Source: Epiperipatus broadwayi
Lineage: Eukaryota > Onychophora > Udeonychophora > Euonychophora > Peripatidae
Reading direction: 5' to 3'
Assembly: GCA_028023455.1 (NCBI GenBank)
Contig: JAQFVV010000073.1
Span: 915,001 to 979,000 of the forward strand
DNA: 64,000 bases
Position 1 is the first letter of the stretch. Every line of letters starts with the position of its first letter. Both the position numbers and the translations under genes were made by a program. This document shows, piece by piece, positions 35,694 to 47,400 of this stretch. The notes under the pieces were generated by a model. It made no database searches. It was not told where the DNA came from and saw only the letters and a program-made list of their open reading frames with translations.

Positions 35694-36751
35694 TACGCAC
35701 AATCCACATAGTTATAATATACATAAATTCATGAATAATTTTATCATGAATCTATTAAGAGCATTGATTAATTTAAATCTTAAACTAGTTAATTTTAACA
35801 CACATTTATATAATAGTTTCTTTTAAAAAAACTAGTGTGGATTGACTGTATAAAGCCCAATTGCATTGGAAATTTAAGGTTAGTACTAGGGTATGAAGTG
35901 GGCTTATGGCTAGATGTCATGAAGCTAGGATCGAACTCAGATCCGACTGCTTCAATACATGTACTGATTGTTTATTCTAAGGTTTGTGTTAATTATTAAT
36001 ATTTTTAATATATTTTCTATGCATATTTTTTTATTATTTGTGTCTTAAACTTATAACATTTTTTATTGCACACACAGTATACATAACAAGGGATTCTATT
36101 AAACCATCATGGTATTAACTAAAACATAAAAAAAGGTAAATGAATATTTTACTATATGTATAATAATACTGTTTATAATATGATTGTTTATGTTAATCAG
36201 GCCATGTAGTGGCTATTTTTTTTAAATCAGAATGAAAAACATTGATATATACCAAATGTAAATGAAAAATAGCCACAGATGCCTAAATGAGTTTTCTTAG
36301 TCTTGTTAAAAAATTTCTTCTCCAAATATATGTCTATTAAATTTATTTAAATGTTAAAACACATTTCTTGGTTTATTTTTCTGTGGTTAAATTCTGCTTA
36401 GTCATATCATTAATTGCATGTATACAATATGCTATAAACCACTCCCAATAATAGGCATATACTCATTTCATATAAATTATAAATTTGGTGATACAAATAT
36501 TGCCTAAACCTGAGGATCATACAAATCTCCCTGAGTTCGAAATCTGGAAAAGCAGAAATAAATTACAATATGTAGGTGATATGTTAAGAGTAGAATCAGT
36601 AATTATTTAAATCTTACTCTCTTCTCTCTTAGGTATGAGTTTAATGTAAGAAGGTGTGCATAAAAGTAGACAATAAAGATACACCATTTTTACTCATCAG
36701 AAGGAACCCACTCATCTTTGTGCATATATGATTAGACAGTCCCATTACATT

Positions 36752-36770
36752 TGGCACCCAAATGTGGGGC
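36752..36770 (+). promoter_or_regulatory. Primer binding site, tRNA-Lys type
   Basis: TGGCACCCAAATGTGGGGC lies 2 bp after the left LTR. It is close to the known tRNA-Lys(1,2) complement TGGCGCCCAACGTGGGGC (one substitution, then one substituted/inserted stretch). It fixes the strand and the LTR end. Confidence 0.85.
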
Positions 36771-37286
36771 ATGAATTACATAAATTTAGATTAGTTTTCA
36801 AAACATTTATCACTTATGAGTTTCTTATGAAATTAATAACACTTGAGCTTGAAAATTGTATATCAGTATAACCCTCCATTATAAATACAAAATATATTGA
36901 TGGGTTAATATGTTTGCCCATTAATATATTCAATTTTATAGTTTAAACATAAACATAATTTAAAATTCATTTAGATACAATGAGTTGAATTTGAATACAG
37001 AAAAATAATAAGAAATGTAAAATACAAATAAAATAGATAATCATCAAAAATGAACTTGTCAAAATGGTGAGCTTGTAAAAAAAAAAACAAATTAGGACAT
37101 CAATCTCTAGGAATATAAAATCTTAGCTTGACTGATAGTAAAAGTGATAATAATTACTAATGCTTCCATGATGGAAACCATAATATGAAATATGTTTATA
37201 TAGTTGAAACTTAAAATAACTCACAGAGTAATAAATTAAAATAAAGCAGTAAAAATAATGATTGCAAGAAGTCAATCTAAAATACT

Positions 37287-38100
37287 TTGACTGATAATAT
37301 GGAAAAAGAAATGGAAATACAAATTGAAGCAGTTAGAGAAGATGCAGAGGATTATATATTAGATAATATAGATAAGGTAGGGAACATAGATGTATCTAGG
37401 GGGACTTCAGTAATAAATGTCTTGTCCCAGAAGCCAATAAAACTCCAGATAAGTCTAATGAAAATGAAGAAAAGGCTAATGATGGATCACTTAGTCAAAT
37501 GATACTAATGATGCAACAGATGTTTACAAAGATGGAAAATATGAATGCAGATATGTTTACAAAGATGGAAAGTATGAATGAAGATATGTCTACAAAGATG
37601 AATAATATGAAAATAGATATAAAAGCATATCAACAACTAGATGTCAACAATGGTAGATAATATGAATGCAGATATGTCTACAAAGATGAAAAATATATCT
37701 GAAAGAATGAATAATATGAAGACAGATATGACAGGTAAACTATCCAAAAAATTAGATAATTTAAAAATAGAATTAAGCAATAAAATGTCACAGATACAGA
37801 CTAATATGCATAATAAGGTACAAAAACTCAAAGAAAGAATTGAAAGCAAAATAAAACCTATGATCATTGAGACTAAATGAACAGATTTGCATTGATCCTG
37901 AAATTAAATTCAAAATGTTTATCAGGGATAATGCTCCTAAACTAATTGACAACCATCAAGTTGAAAAATTTCCATACCATGTTATTCTGCCAGTGGAGAA
38001 CTATCTTAATTACAATGATATAGTTTGAGGAAATTTAAATGAATCTACTATGCTTGATTACTTTAAATGTCAATTAAGATAGTTGAAAACATTCCATAAT
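37287..38100 (+). pseudogene. Gag remnant with coiled-coil and 13-residue repeats
   Basis: It opens as MTDNMEKEMEIQIEAVREDA, acidic and helical. After a frameshift near 37490 it reads as repeated units of about 13 residues of the form TKM..MN.DMS (37525-37720), then a lysine-rich coiled coil (MSQIQTNMHNKVQKLKERIE, to 37880). After a stop it continues IDPEIKFKMFIRDNAPKL and YHVILPVENYLNYNDIV, which may be the start of the capsid part. Position after the primer binding site and the coiled-coil lead are what is expected of an LTR-element Gag. At least two frameshifts and two stops. The 39-bp DNA repeat behind the 13-residue units may have grown after insertion. Confidence 0.6.
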
Positions 38101-38454
38101 GGAAATGATGATCATAATCAAAAAAATAATTGATTGATAGTATTTAAAACTATTACAATTTACACACACACAAAAAAAACAAAAACTACTATGATATATA
38201 AATTGTGTATATATACCATATAATAAAAAAATGAAACAAGATAAAAATAAATATAAATCAAATCACCAATTAAAAATTGGAGATTAAATCATTTACCAAA
38301 ACTTATAAGGGTCTACTCACCTTTATTAGATGTATTGATAGAGACTTAAGGAGCATAGTGAAGATTGACTCAAACAAAATTATTACTCAAAAGTATGGAA
38401 ATCTTATCAGAAAGAAATGAAACAAAATTACTTTTTTTTTTCATTTAAAAAAAG

Positions 38455-38484
38455 AATGTGTGTGTATGTATATATCTATATCTA

Positions 38485-38519
<35 letters not shown>

Positions 38520-38541
38520 ATATATATATATATATATATAT

Positions 38542-38582
<41 letters not shown>
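38455..38582. repeat. Compound TG/TATC/AT microsatellite inside the LTR element
   Basis: TGTGTGTATG, then (TATC)n to about 38518, then (AT)n interrupted once by GATATA. It causes spurious Tyr/Ile frames on both strands. Confidence 0.95.
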
Positions 38583-38586
<4 letters not shown>

Positions 38587-39149
38587 AATTAATGCCAAGC
38601 AAAACTTTCACAAGATGTAAATGTGAATTCATGTAATGATTATTAGAATTACAATTAAAAAAATCAAAGAATAAAAGTGTAAAGAATGGGAAGCACAAGC
38701 AAGAACTTGTCTGAAAATACTTTTAAAGAATGAACATTTATGACTAAATTATGGATTCATTTAATAGATCCATAATGGATTATACCATTATTATGGAATA
38801 GAGACTAATTGCTAACAAGTTGTCAAATTCATAAATGAATTACAACTGACACATTTAATGGATACCAGATAAAATAGAGTTAGCCTCAAAATTATAGAGC
38901 ATGACTGGCACTTTTAAATAGGTCTATACATAGAATAAGTAAAGACTAGTTAAAATACAATCTAGCTGCAAATAACCAGATTTTCCACCATACAATTTCT
39001 TGGTATACTACTCTATAAATAATAGACATGGCTTGAAATAAATTAAATCTGATAATACCAAATATATTAAGAAAGACACATTGTGGATTAAGTATTACTA
39101 AGAGAAAAATAAGAAGCAAGTAATCCTTATCCTAATATTACATGATAGG

Positions 39150-39540
39150 TTAATAAATACATGTCAACAAATCCAATGGGTTTGCACTCATCAGACTACA
39201 ATTGGAACAAAATACCCCAATCTTATTCTACATACCCATGCCTATACTCATAGAATCACCCATGAACCCAGAAAATGCTTGAATGGAAGCATAAAACAAA
39301 TTGCTAACAATGAGTGAAATATGTAACAAATTCCAAAAGAAAAGTATCATCTTAAAATGGGTGATAATGTTTTCATTAACACACCCCATATAAATAACCT
39401 AAACAATTTATCTTCCACAAAAATTGCAATCTGTATGAGGAGCAATATAACATCCTCAAATGTGCTGGCCACAATGAATATTGGATAGATAAAGGCAATT
39501 GCATCAAGAAATCTACAATGCTTGAAGTATGAAACCATAC
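39150..39540 (+). pseudogene. Integrase C-terminal remnant of the LTR element
   Basis: KMGDNVFINTPHINNLNNLS (about 39355-39415) matches the '.VGD.VFV..P.....KLS' motif of Gypsy-type integrase C-terminal domains. In the next frame YEEQYNILKCAGHNEYWIDK then GNCIKK (about 39435-39505) matches '.YEGPY.I......N.Y.I..G...K'. Upstream TTIGTKYPNLILHTHAYTHR (about 39197-39250) may be the end of the integrase core ('.T.G..PF.L..G'). A frameshift near 39415 breaks the domain. Distance to the 3' LTR (about 300 bp) fits. Motif-level evidence only. Confidence 0.5.
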
Positions 39541-39815
39541 TATGGTAAGAAATAACAGATTCACCAATAATTTAAAACAAAATACAATGCTATAAATTAC
39601 AAACTTGAAAATTGAAATACTATCCAATAATACATGTATTTGATCAAACTTTTATATGAAATAGTGATATTGTCTAAAATCACTAGTGGTAAACATGGAT
39701 AATGTAATAGACCATGAATAACCCAACAAAAGTAAAAATTATGGACATACCTTAACATAATTCTAAAAAAAAAATCAAAGAATTAAAGATAGAAAACATC
39801 TTTAATACTTTTACT

Positions 39816-39824
39816 GGAAGGAAG
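39816..39824 (+). promoter_or_regulatory. Polypurine tract of the LTR element
   Basis: GGAAGGAAG immediately precedes TGTGATGG, the start of the right LTR, as required for plus-strand priming. Confidence 0.75.
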
Positions 39825-42343
39825 TGTGATGGACGGCTCCAGAACCCCTCCAATAACCAGTACACAGACCATAAGGCCCAATCTTAATTCATGCTTATGA
39901 TGTTAATGTTACTTATTAAATGATAGAATTAGATAATGGCACATAAATTAACAAACCAGTTATAGTCCAATGGATATAACAGATGCACAATAGATGGGAT
40001 GAATGAACTTAATCAAGAAAAAAAATGTATATAATATTAAGGTAAAAAAAAACTCAATGTTTATTTTCGTATATTTTTTTACAATTTTGTTTAACAAATT
40101 GTTTATGTTAATACTTATCCAAAGATGATGTCAACAATAAAGTAAAATAATTAGCATCAACTGGGTATGAGATATATTCAATAAACTTTTGGTTCAAAGA
40201 GGAAAAAATATTTTACCTTGTAAAAAAAATTTCTATTCCCTGTATAAAAAAGTTAAAAGAAAAATGTGAAGAAAAATTTGAACTTGTAATGCTGTTGAAG
40301 AAACCTTTCAGAAGGATTTAAAAAAAAAAAAAAACAAGTAGAAACATTTAGTTTCAAAACATCTAAGCAAAGATTGTATTTTTATATTGGACTATTTTCC
40401 ATCATCTAATATATAGAAAAATTTAACTTTAAATATTTAAGCCAATAAACATCACATGATCACCTTTTCACTATAAATATTGAGTGACAATATGTATAGT
40501 GAGTTTTGCCTATTTCTTTAAATATTCCAAATACAAGAATCTAGGGACCCAGGTTTGAATTCCATGCTAGTACTGTCACTGGTCAGGCCAGCAACAACCA
40601 AAGAAGAGAGGAGACTAATATCTCTTGAAACATTGTGCATATACTAACCTGTTTGATGTGTTATTACTAACAGTTGAATGTATTTGGAATATTTAATTTT
40701 TTTTTTTTAAAAAAAAACATTCAATAATTAGATGATGCAAATAGTCCAATATAAAAATACAATTAGAACACCATCATCACAAACCTTTAGGAAAACATCG
40801 AAGCAGAGAGTGCACAAATTAATAATATAAGAACAAAATAAAGCATTCAAATCTTTAAAAAATTACAATTGATTTTTTGCTATAAATTTTTGGATTTAAA
40901 TCTGAAACATGCAGTAGTAAAAAGAATATTGATGCTTCTCCAAATAATTTCAACTGCAATTTTTTTTATAAATATCAACAAAAGTAATCATGCATTGCTG
41001 AAGACAAAGGGAACATCGTGGATGAAAAGTCATTATCCACAAAGCTAGAAATTGCCAATAGCAATGTGGGATTGTTTTATCTCTCCATGCCTTGATTGAT
41101 AAGTTTCAAAACTATCCATCATAAGTTTTGTCTTGATACGCCTCATTCCAAAACCACAGTTTGAAGGCTAATAAAGTCAAAAAATCCACCAGATGTTTGA
41201 ATTCTTAATTGTGTATAAAGAAACTACCATGGTTTATAAGAATAAACCACAAGAACATTATTTATACAAACTGTAAAACCCATTGATAAAGTTGACATCA
41301 TCAATCATTGTTTTTATGTTATATAGAATAATTTATTTTCTTTATTTTAATATAGGGCTGGATAACTTTAATTTAAAATTTATGAAATTAATAATAAAGG
41401 TAATATCCCTCATTACTACGAATAAACAAAATTTATGAGGTAGAATCTTGATTATAAAATAATCCAATCATAAATGAAACAACATAAAATGCTACCTAAG
41501 ATATATATTAATTCCACATTCATATATGTACATCATACACATTTATTAAGTGTTTATTCTAAAGTTTGTGTTAATTATTAATATTTTTAATATACTTTCT
41601 GTGCATATTTTTATTATTATTTGTGTTTTAAACTTATGACATTTTTTTATCTCACAATGAGTCTATTAAACCATCATGGCATTAACTAAGACATAAAAAA
41701 AGATAAATAAATATGTTACTATGTGTATAATAGTGTTGTTTAAAATCGGAAGATCATTTATGTTGATGAGGACATGTAGTGGCTAATCTTTATGGGATCA
41801 GCTGGGAAACATTGGTATAAACCAAATGTAAATGAAGAATAACCACAGATGTCTAAATAAGTTTCCTTAGTCTTGTTATAAAATTTCTTCTCCAAATGCT
41901 AATCCATGTATATATGTTTATTAAAATTATTTAAATGTTGAAACACATTTCTTGGTTTATTTTTCTGGGTTAAATTATGCTTAATCATATTCTTATATAT
42001 GTATCATGGTCATTAATTGCATGTATACATTATGCTACACCCATTCCCATTAATAGGCATATACTCATTTTATTTATAATATGAATTTGGTGATACAAAT
42101 ATTATCTGAACCTGAGGATAATCTCTCTGAGTTTGAAATCTGGAATATCAGGAGTAATTTACAATATGTAGGGGATAAGTTAAGGCTAGAATCAGTAATT
42201 ATTTAAAATTTACTCTCTTCTCTCTTATGTATGAGTTTAATGTAAGAAAGTATGCATGAAAGTAGACAATAAAGGTACACCCTTTTTACTCATCAGAAGT
42301 AACCCATTCATCTTTGTGCAGACCATGATTAGACAGTCTCATT

Positions 42344-42346
<3 letters not shown>
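39825..42346 (+). repeat. Right LTR, interrupted at 40366-40793
   Basis: Starts TGTGATGGACGGCTCC after the polypurine tract and ends CTCATTACA before an AT microsatellite. It matches both pieces of the left LTR in order, and supplies the empty-site sequence for the 4 kb insertion at about 41545. Confidence 0.88.
40366..40793. mobile_element. Foldback element in the right LTR, long target duplication
   Basis: It is absent from the left LTR. Ends are inverted: ATTGTATTTTTATATTGGAC then TATTTTCCATCATCTAAT (40367-40405), and its reverse at about 40729-40767. An extra tail, AGAACACCATCATCACAAAC then CTTTAGG, is present only on the right. AAAACATCTAAGCAAAG on the left and AAAACATCGAAGCAGAG on the right form a ~17-bp target duplication, longer than DNA transposons usually make and more like target-primed retroelements. 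The interior has a CCAAAGAAGAGAGGAGACTA block then TGAAAC, shared with the copy at 59882-60455. No coding capacity. Confidence 0.75.

Positions 42347-42380
<34 letters not shown>
42347..42380. repeat. (AT)n tract: right flank of the LTR retrotransposon
   Basis: Uninterrupted AT run directly after the LTR terminal CA. Confidence 0.9.
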
Positions 42381-42382
<2 letters not shown>

Positions 42383-42629
42383 GGTCAGCTGGAAGATCTG
42401 CAGATAATGCCAACATCACTCCCTACAGCTCACCACTAAATTTACAATTTAGAATTTTCTATACCAAATTGTAACTGGTAAGTATATGATACAAACTAAC
42501 ACCAATATTCACCTAATATTTCACATATTTACATATAAGAATGTTAAAGTTTACTGATGAAAATATCTCAACAACATGAGGAATGCAGGCTTTCCTATAT
42601 GCTAATTGGTTGGTTCTCATTTCAACAAA

Positions 42630-43065
42630 AGAGTGCATCTCAATAATTTTCACTGCTCCAACTTCTTTGTTTTGATTTTTAAAACAAAATTGAATGTTTT
42701 AGAGTGGTTTTTTTCACATATTATAAATTATTTAATAAACTATGCTGAAAATATAATTATTTTAGAAAAATAGTTAAGATTTTAGTAAAAATTCTTTACT
42801 TTTGCATGGACGTGAATTGAAAAAGAAACCAGTGCTAATAACAATTGTCAACTGTTTTTATTGCCCCAATCCCTTTATTTGATTTTCAAACAAAAATCAA
42901 TGTTTTAGAGTATTTGATTGGTATTTTTTTACATATTATAAATTATCTTGATAAAATATGCTGGAAATATAATTATTTTAGAAAAATAGTAAGATTTTAG
43001 TAAAAAAATTATTTACTTTTACAGAAACATAAATTGAAAAAGAAAATCACTGACATACTCAACAT
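42630..43065. repeat. Tandem duplication, ~210-bp unit
   Basis: Unit 1 (about 42640-42850) and unit 2 (about 42855-43062) share CAAAATTGAATGTTTTAGAG or CAAAAATCAATGTTTTAGAG, ACATATTATAAATTAT, AATATAATTATTTTAGAAAA and GAATTGAAAAAGAAA or AAATTGAAAAAGAAA. Two copies only, moderately diverged, origin unknown. Confidence 0.85.
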
Positions 43066-44390
43066 TTTCTAATAGGTTACAAATGTTCTTTTAAGGTTCT
43101 CCACTATAAAATATTTTTATAATTATAAATAGAAATTTATTTTTGGAAAAACTTTCATTCACTTTCATATTCTGACAAATTATTAATTTGTTTTTTACAA
43201 ACAAAACTAAAATGAATATAGTATTAAAAGATGAATATATTTTACTGCTGATTTTGTAATTGACCAATCAAAAGTTTCAAAATTTAATTCACTAGGACAA
43301 TGTGAAAATGTACAAATAACTAGCAGCAAATTAGTTAATATCATTTTCATTCTTCATTACTTTTATAATGCTTTTGCAGCCCACTATTGATGGTTTTGAT
43401 TAAGATTTGAAAATGTAAGTAGATGTTCCGAAGAAGATTACTGGGACAATCAAAACTGTCAATACCTAAATTGTAAAAAGCATTGTTAAGATAATAAAAA
43501 ATGTAAATAATATTAATATTATATGGATTTGGCAATGCAATAAGAAAGATAAAAAATATTAAATTTTAATATGGCTTTTTCATTTTTATCTAGAAATTTT
43601 ACTGGTTAATAAAAATTTCATTATTTTGTGTACAATCTTTTTTATACATTATTTTTATTTTTATTCATGTTTTAGTAACTTTTAAATTTTAAATGATGAA
43701 TTGGTGACTAAAATTAATCATCAAATTGATGATTCGCAGATAAAAGTGAAGCAAATTGCAAAAATAAAATAAAAATACAATCAAGAAGTAATATGAAAAA
43801 TATCAGAAATCATAGTTTTGTTTTCTTTTATAAGATTTATAAATAAAAACATTTTTAGTAATAGATTTGAAACTTTTTCTATAAAATAATCCATTTTATA
43901 AGCCTTTACATATAACATGAAATATTTTCTTGTCAGTAGCTTTTGAACTAGTTGCCAAATTATTTATATTTCATCACTGATTTCTTTATAGTTTAACTTC
44001 AGGTTTTGCATCTTAATTTTTTAATTCTGAGTCCTGAAAAATAGAAAAAAATAATAGAAAAGTTAAGTTCCATTATTTTTCTACCTTAGAATTTATAAAT
44101 ATGTACAGACAATCAAAATTATTCTCCCTTGTTGTCTTTGAAAATATTTTTTTTTCTCTTTCTCTCAAATATATGCATTTGCATTACACTTAACCATAAT
44201 AGTATATTTTTAATGAATTTGCTATTTACAAAGTTTTGTCAACATAGATTAGTCAATTTTATAATTAGTCATATTTGCAGAAATATAGAAAAACAGCAGA
44301 ATATACAAGCAGTACATCACCTTATAAATATTTTTACAGATGTCAATATTATATCAAGCATGGCAGCAGAACTTATAGTTGTTGGTGGAT
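43066..44390. other. AT-rich spacer, no confident gene
   Basis: The frame at 44129-44410 (+) ends in SSMAAELIVVGGLHTTKT, which is less AT-driven than average and runs into the repeat end at 44395. It may be a scrap of that repeat rather than a gene. The minus-strand frame at 43347-43535 has no motif. Confidence 0.4.
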
Positions 44391-44394
44391 TACA

Positions 44395-44470
44395 CACTAC
44401 AAAAACTTGAGCTGAGTCAAGTCACTATGAAAAGGTAATTTTAAACCATATGTATGTATATATATTGTCA
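44395..44470 (+). repeat. Repeat end followed by AT tract, copy 1
   Basis: AAAACTTGAGCTGAGTCAAG then TCACTATGAAAAG and TTTTAAACCATAT, running into a degenerate AT tract. The same ~55 bp occurs in reverse at 49555-49612. The layout (unique sequence, then microsatellite) is that of an element whose end carries an AT tail. Confidence 0.75.
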
Positions 44471-47400
44471 CCTCAACTTTCTCCATGCACTCTTTCACTT
44501 AGTTAATCTCAATAAACTCTCATTTATTTCAAGTAGCTAGTCAATTGAATTTTATACTTTAGGATCAAATATACCGGGGGTGCCAAATTGCAGCTATAAA
44601 TTGTAATGCCCACCAGAGATCATCATCATTAGTCAATTTAGGACTATAGAAGATACTGGAGAAAGTAATTAAGTTGTCTCTCAAAAATAATAATAATAAT
44701 AATAATATTGATAAAACCATTCAATCTATGTGGTCTTAATTTCAAATCTAGCATTAGTCATGCAAATATTTCATGATAAATTTATTATAAAATTCATAAT
44801 AATGAAACAACTTTCTTCCCCAACTTTATTATAATATCTGATCTCGAGTGGTAACTACAGAAAATACTGTATACAGTTCTCATTTATATATGACTGGAAA
44901 TAAATCAATAATCGATGCAGAGAACTCATAATCTATGTTCATAATATAAAATGATTATTTAATTTAACATTAAACAAAATTTATCACAAATAAATCCTCC
45001 CCATTTAATTCGATTACTTTATTTTTCGTTCTCAGCATCTATCACTTTCAATAGCCACAATTATATAACACGGAATGTCTGTGTTATGTTCTCTAATCTG
45101 AGAATCACTAATCTTATTTCTCTAATACACATATATCTTTCGATCAACTATCAATTCCTGATCCCTATTTTATAATAGTAGAATAATTTTAATATAGTAT
45201 GCTACTTGACTTCCAAACTAGCTCTTAGGTTAATAATTGAACTGCTCTTTCTCAAGGTCTAGATCTGTCAAGAGGTACACTTATAAGCGATTACACTGTA
45301 ATGGATATGATCCCATATGTGCTAAAATAATTTTTAATACAAGTTCAATAGTGGGAATCACTCTAAACACTGAGAGCAGGAAAGGGATTTTATGTCTGCT
45401 CCCAATATTCACAACATTACAATGAATCAAAAGATTAAATTTATTAAACTTAATTTAACTATTCCCTGACATTTTTATTCTGTTATTTCTAATTTATTGA
45501 CCAAATTTTAATTAATAACTTTAAAACTATTATATCTTGCCAAGTTAAACTATGGAAGTAAACCATGGACATCAATCAGATAAATTAATCAAAATTTACT
45601 TATGAAAGTAAATTACGGAAATAATCATAAATTAGATTAGGCAAATTAATTATAACAATAAATTATGTGAAAATGAAGTCTATAAAATGAATTATATTAA
45701 TCGAATATGGAAATATTCAAGACAAAATTAATACTGTAAATCAATCATGGAAACAGATTATCAATATAAACTTAACTATGTGAATCGAATATGGAAACAA
45801 TATAATAATGACTACTGCAAATCGATCTTGGAAATAAATTATCAATAGAAAATGAATAATTAAATTTAAATATGAACTAATATTACCTTAAATATAGGTG
45901 CTGGATATATAGATTCTGGAGATATTTGAAACATCAAAACACAAAACACAATGTAATCTTATAACAATAATAAACTTTATTACATTAACAAATATGATAA
46001 AAACTAAAATAAAAACACACTAAATTATAATATTGTTACACAAATATATGATTCTGATCTATTCCGGACTCTTGTTCGAATACATGTTTGAATTAACTAA
46101 TTTCCTGGATGACTCACTTCTTGTTTTGACCCATTCATTTATTAAATAAATAATTAATAATAATATATACAAACGCTGGAAACAGAATTCTGGATATTTT
46201 AACTTTAAGAAAACTTATCTTGAAAGAGAACAAAACCTATAAATTTCTACCTCCCCCCTTTTTATTGTAAACATTGTCCATTGAACTATTCCGAAATAAT
46301 ATATTCGCTTCAATTATTTTAACTAACAATGTGAAATAATCTTACATTTCTAAACCATTTTATCAAGCAATAATTTTCACATTTCCAATGAAGAAGGATT
46401 ATATGTCATAAAATTACCCTACTAATTCTGCAAACGGGTTTAAATTCAAAACCCACACTTTTACATTCATGCTTGTCAGATCTCTATATTTTTTTTACTG
46501 TATATATCTTAATATGTCAATATGTCCACTCAGCTTGATGACCTCAATTTACCATCATTCAAAAAAAATCAACACAGATCAGTTAGTTTATTAACTAAAA
46601 TCCCTGTCATTCGTCATCATACATATACATCTGACTGAATCCTTATACTTTCAGGGCAATTTTCTTCTGTCCCATCTAAGAAAAACTCTCTTCATATCCC
46701 ACATCACCATGCAGTATCTATAACGTGCACACAGCCACGTCTTGATAAGGGAAATTAAAAGACAACAACAACAGTATCAACTTCAAACTTAAACTATTTG
46801 CTCGAGCCAGAGAGAGAGAGATCTTTTCTTAAGATCCAGAATCATGTAAAGAGCTTCTCTTAGACACCTATTCTCTATATTGGCATGCAAAACATTTCTA
46901 CACTTAAACAGTAACTTTATCAATAATTCCATATCTTAACAAATAAATGGAGTGAAACTCAGTCATCTCTGACTGCCATGGTAATTAAATTATGAGACAG
47001 CTATTTCCCATCTGTATGGTGATAGGATTACTTTACATTAGTAATGACAAGCATTTATAGCTTTAAATATGCCCACACATACATTGATTCCAGCCTAGAT
47101 AAATGACAAAGACTAACCAGATCCCAAATCAATACATATATGAATTATTTCAATTTTAACCAGTCAAGCCAACAACATACCTAATATTTATATTAATAAC
47201 AGATCAACACTCACAGCATAATAATGGGTTTTATGACCATCCTCTCATTCCTCATATCTACTATTAAGCACAAATTAAAATTTTGTTAAGAATAATAAAA
47301 TATTTATATCATTTCTCTCTTTACTTTTAAGTCTAAATTTACGTGAGCATCTATACTTAAATGGTATCAAAATCATTTTCTTTTCTTTCCTTCAAACATT

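Larger units (their letters stand above)
32001..35959. mobile_element. ~4 kb insertion in the left LTR, TG...CA ends, 5-bp target duplication
   Basis: The LTR alignment breaks exactly here. TGTAC stands on both sides (31996-32000 and 35960-35964). The insert begins TGGTCGAAAAATG and ends CTTCAATACA. TG...CA ends with a 5-bp duplication are typical of LTR retrotransposons or their derivatives. I could not match its two ends to each other. A purine tract followed by TGTAGACACAC occurs at 33824-33841, and on the minus strand GGGAGGGCA precedes TGATGTTTGGGG near 33175. Either could mark an internal LTR boundary. No protein was recognised, and AT-rich non-coding DNA fills the rest. Confidence 0.75.
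30670..36749 (+). repeat. Left LTR, interrupted at 32001-35959
   Basis: The first part (30670-32000) matches 39827-41545 and the second part (35960-36749) matches 41546-42346. Matching landmarks include CCATAACCAGTACACAC (right copy CAATAACCAGTACACAG), TTCCACATTCATATATGTAC, TGTGTTAATTATTAATATTT, ACATGTAGTGGCTA and GATTAGACAGTCCCATTACA. It ends in CA just before the primer binding site. The 90-codon frame at 31382-31654 is not kept open in the other LTR, so it is not a gene. Confidence 0.88.
30670..42346 (+). mobile_element. Degenerate LTR retrotransposon with nested insertions
   Basis: Two long direct repeats (30670-36749 and 39825-42346) bound about 3 kb. The order LTR, tRNA-Lys-type primer binding site (36752), gag remnant (37287-38100), integrase-tail remnant (39270-39520), polypurine tract (39816-39824), LTR defines the element and its plus orientation. 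Integrase as the last pol domain is compatible with a Gypsy-type order. Reverse transcriptase, RNase H and most of integrase are gone, so it is internally deleted. Subtracting the 3.96 kb insert from the left copy and the 0.43 kb insert from the right copy leaves about 2.1 kb for each LTR, an independent check of the model. Confidence 0.88.

Noticed and set aside
35880-35955. tRNA-like B box (GAGTTCGATCC on the minus strand)
   Set aside because: No A box at the proper distance; it lies at the end of the 4 kb insertion and is more likely part of that element.
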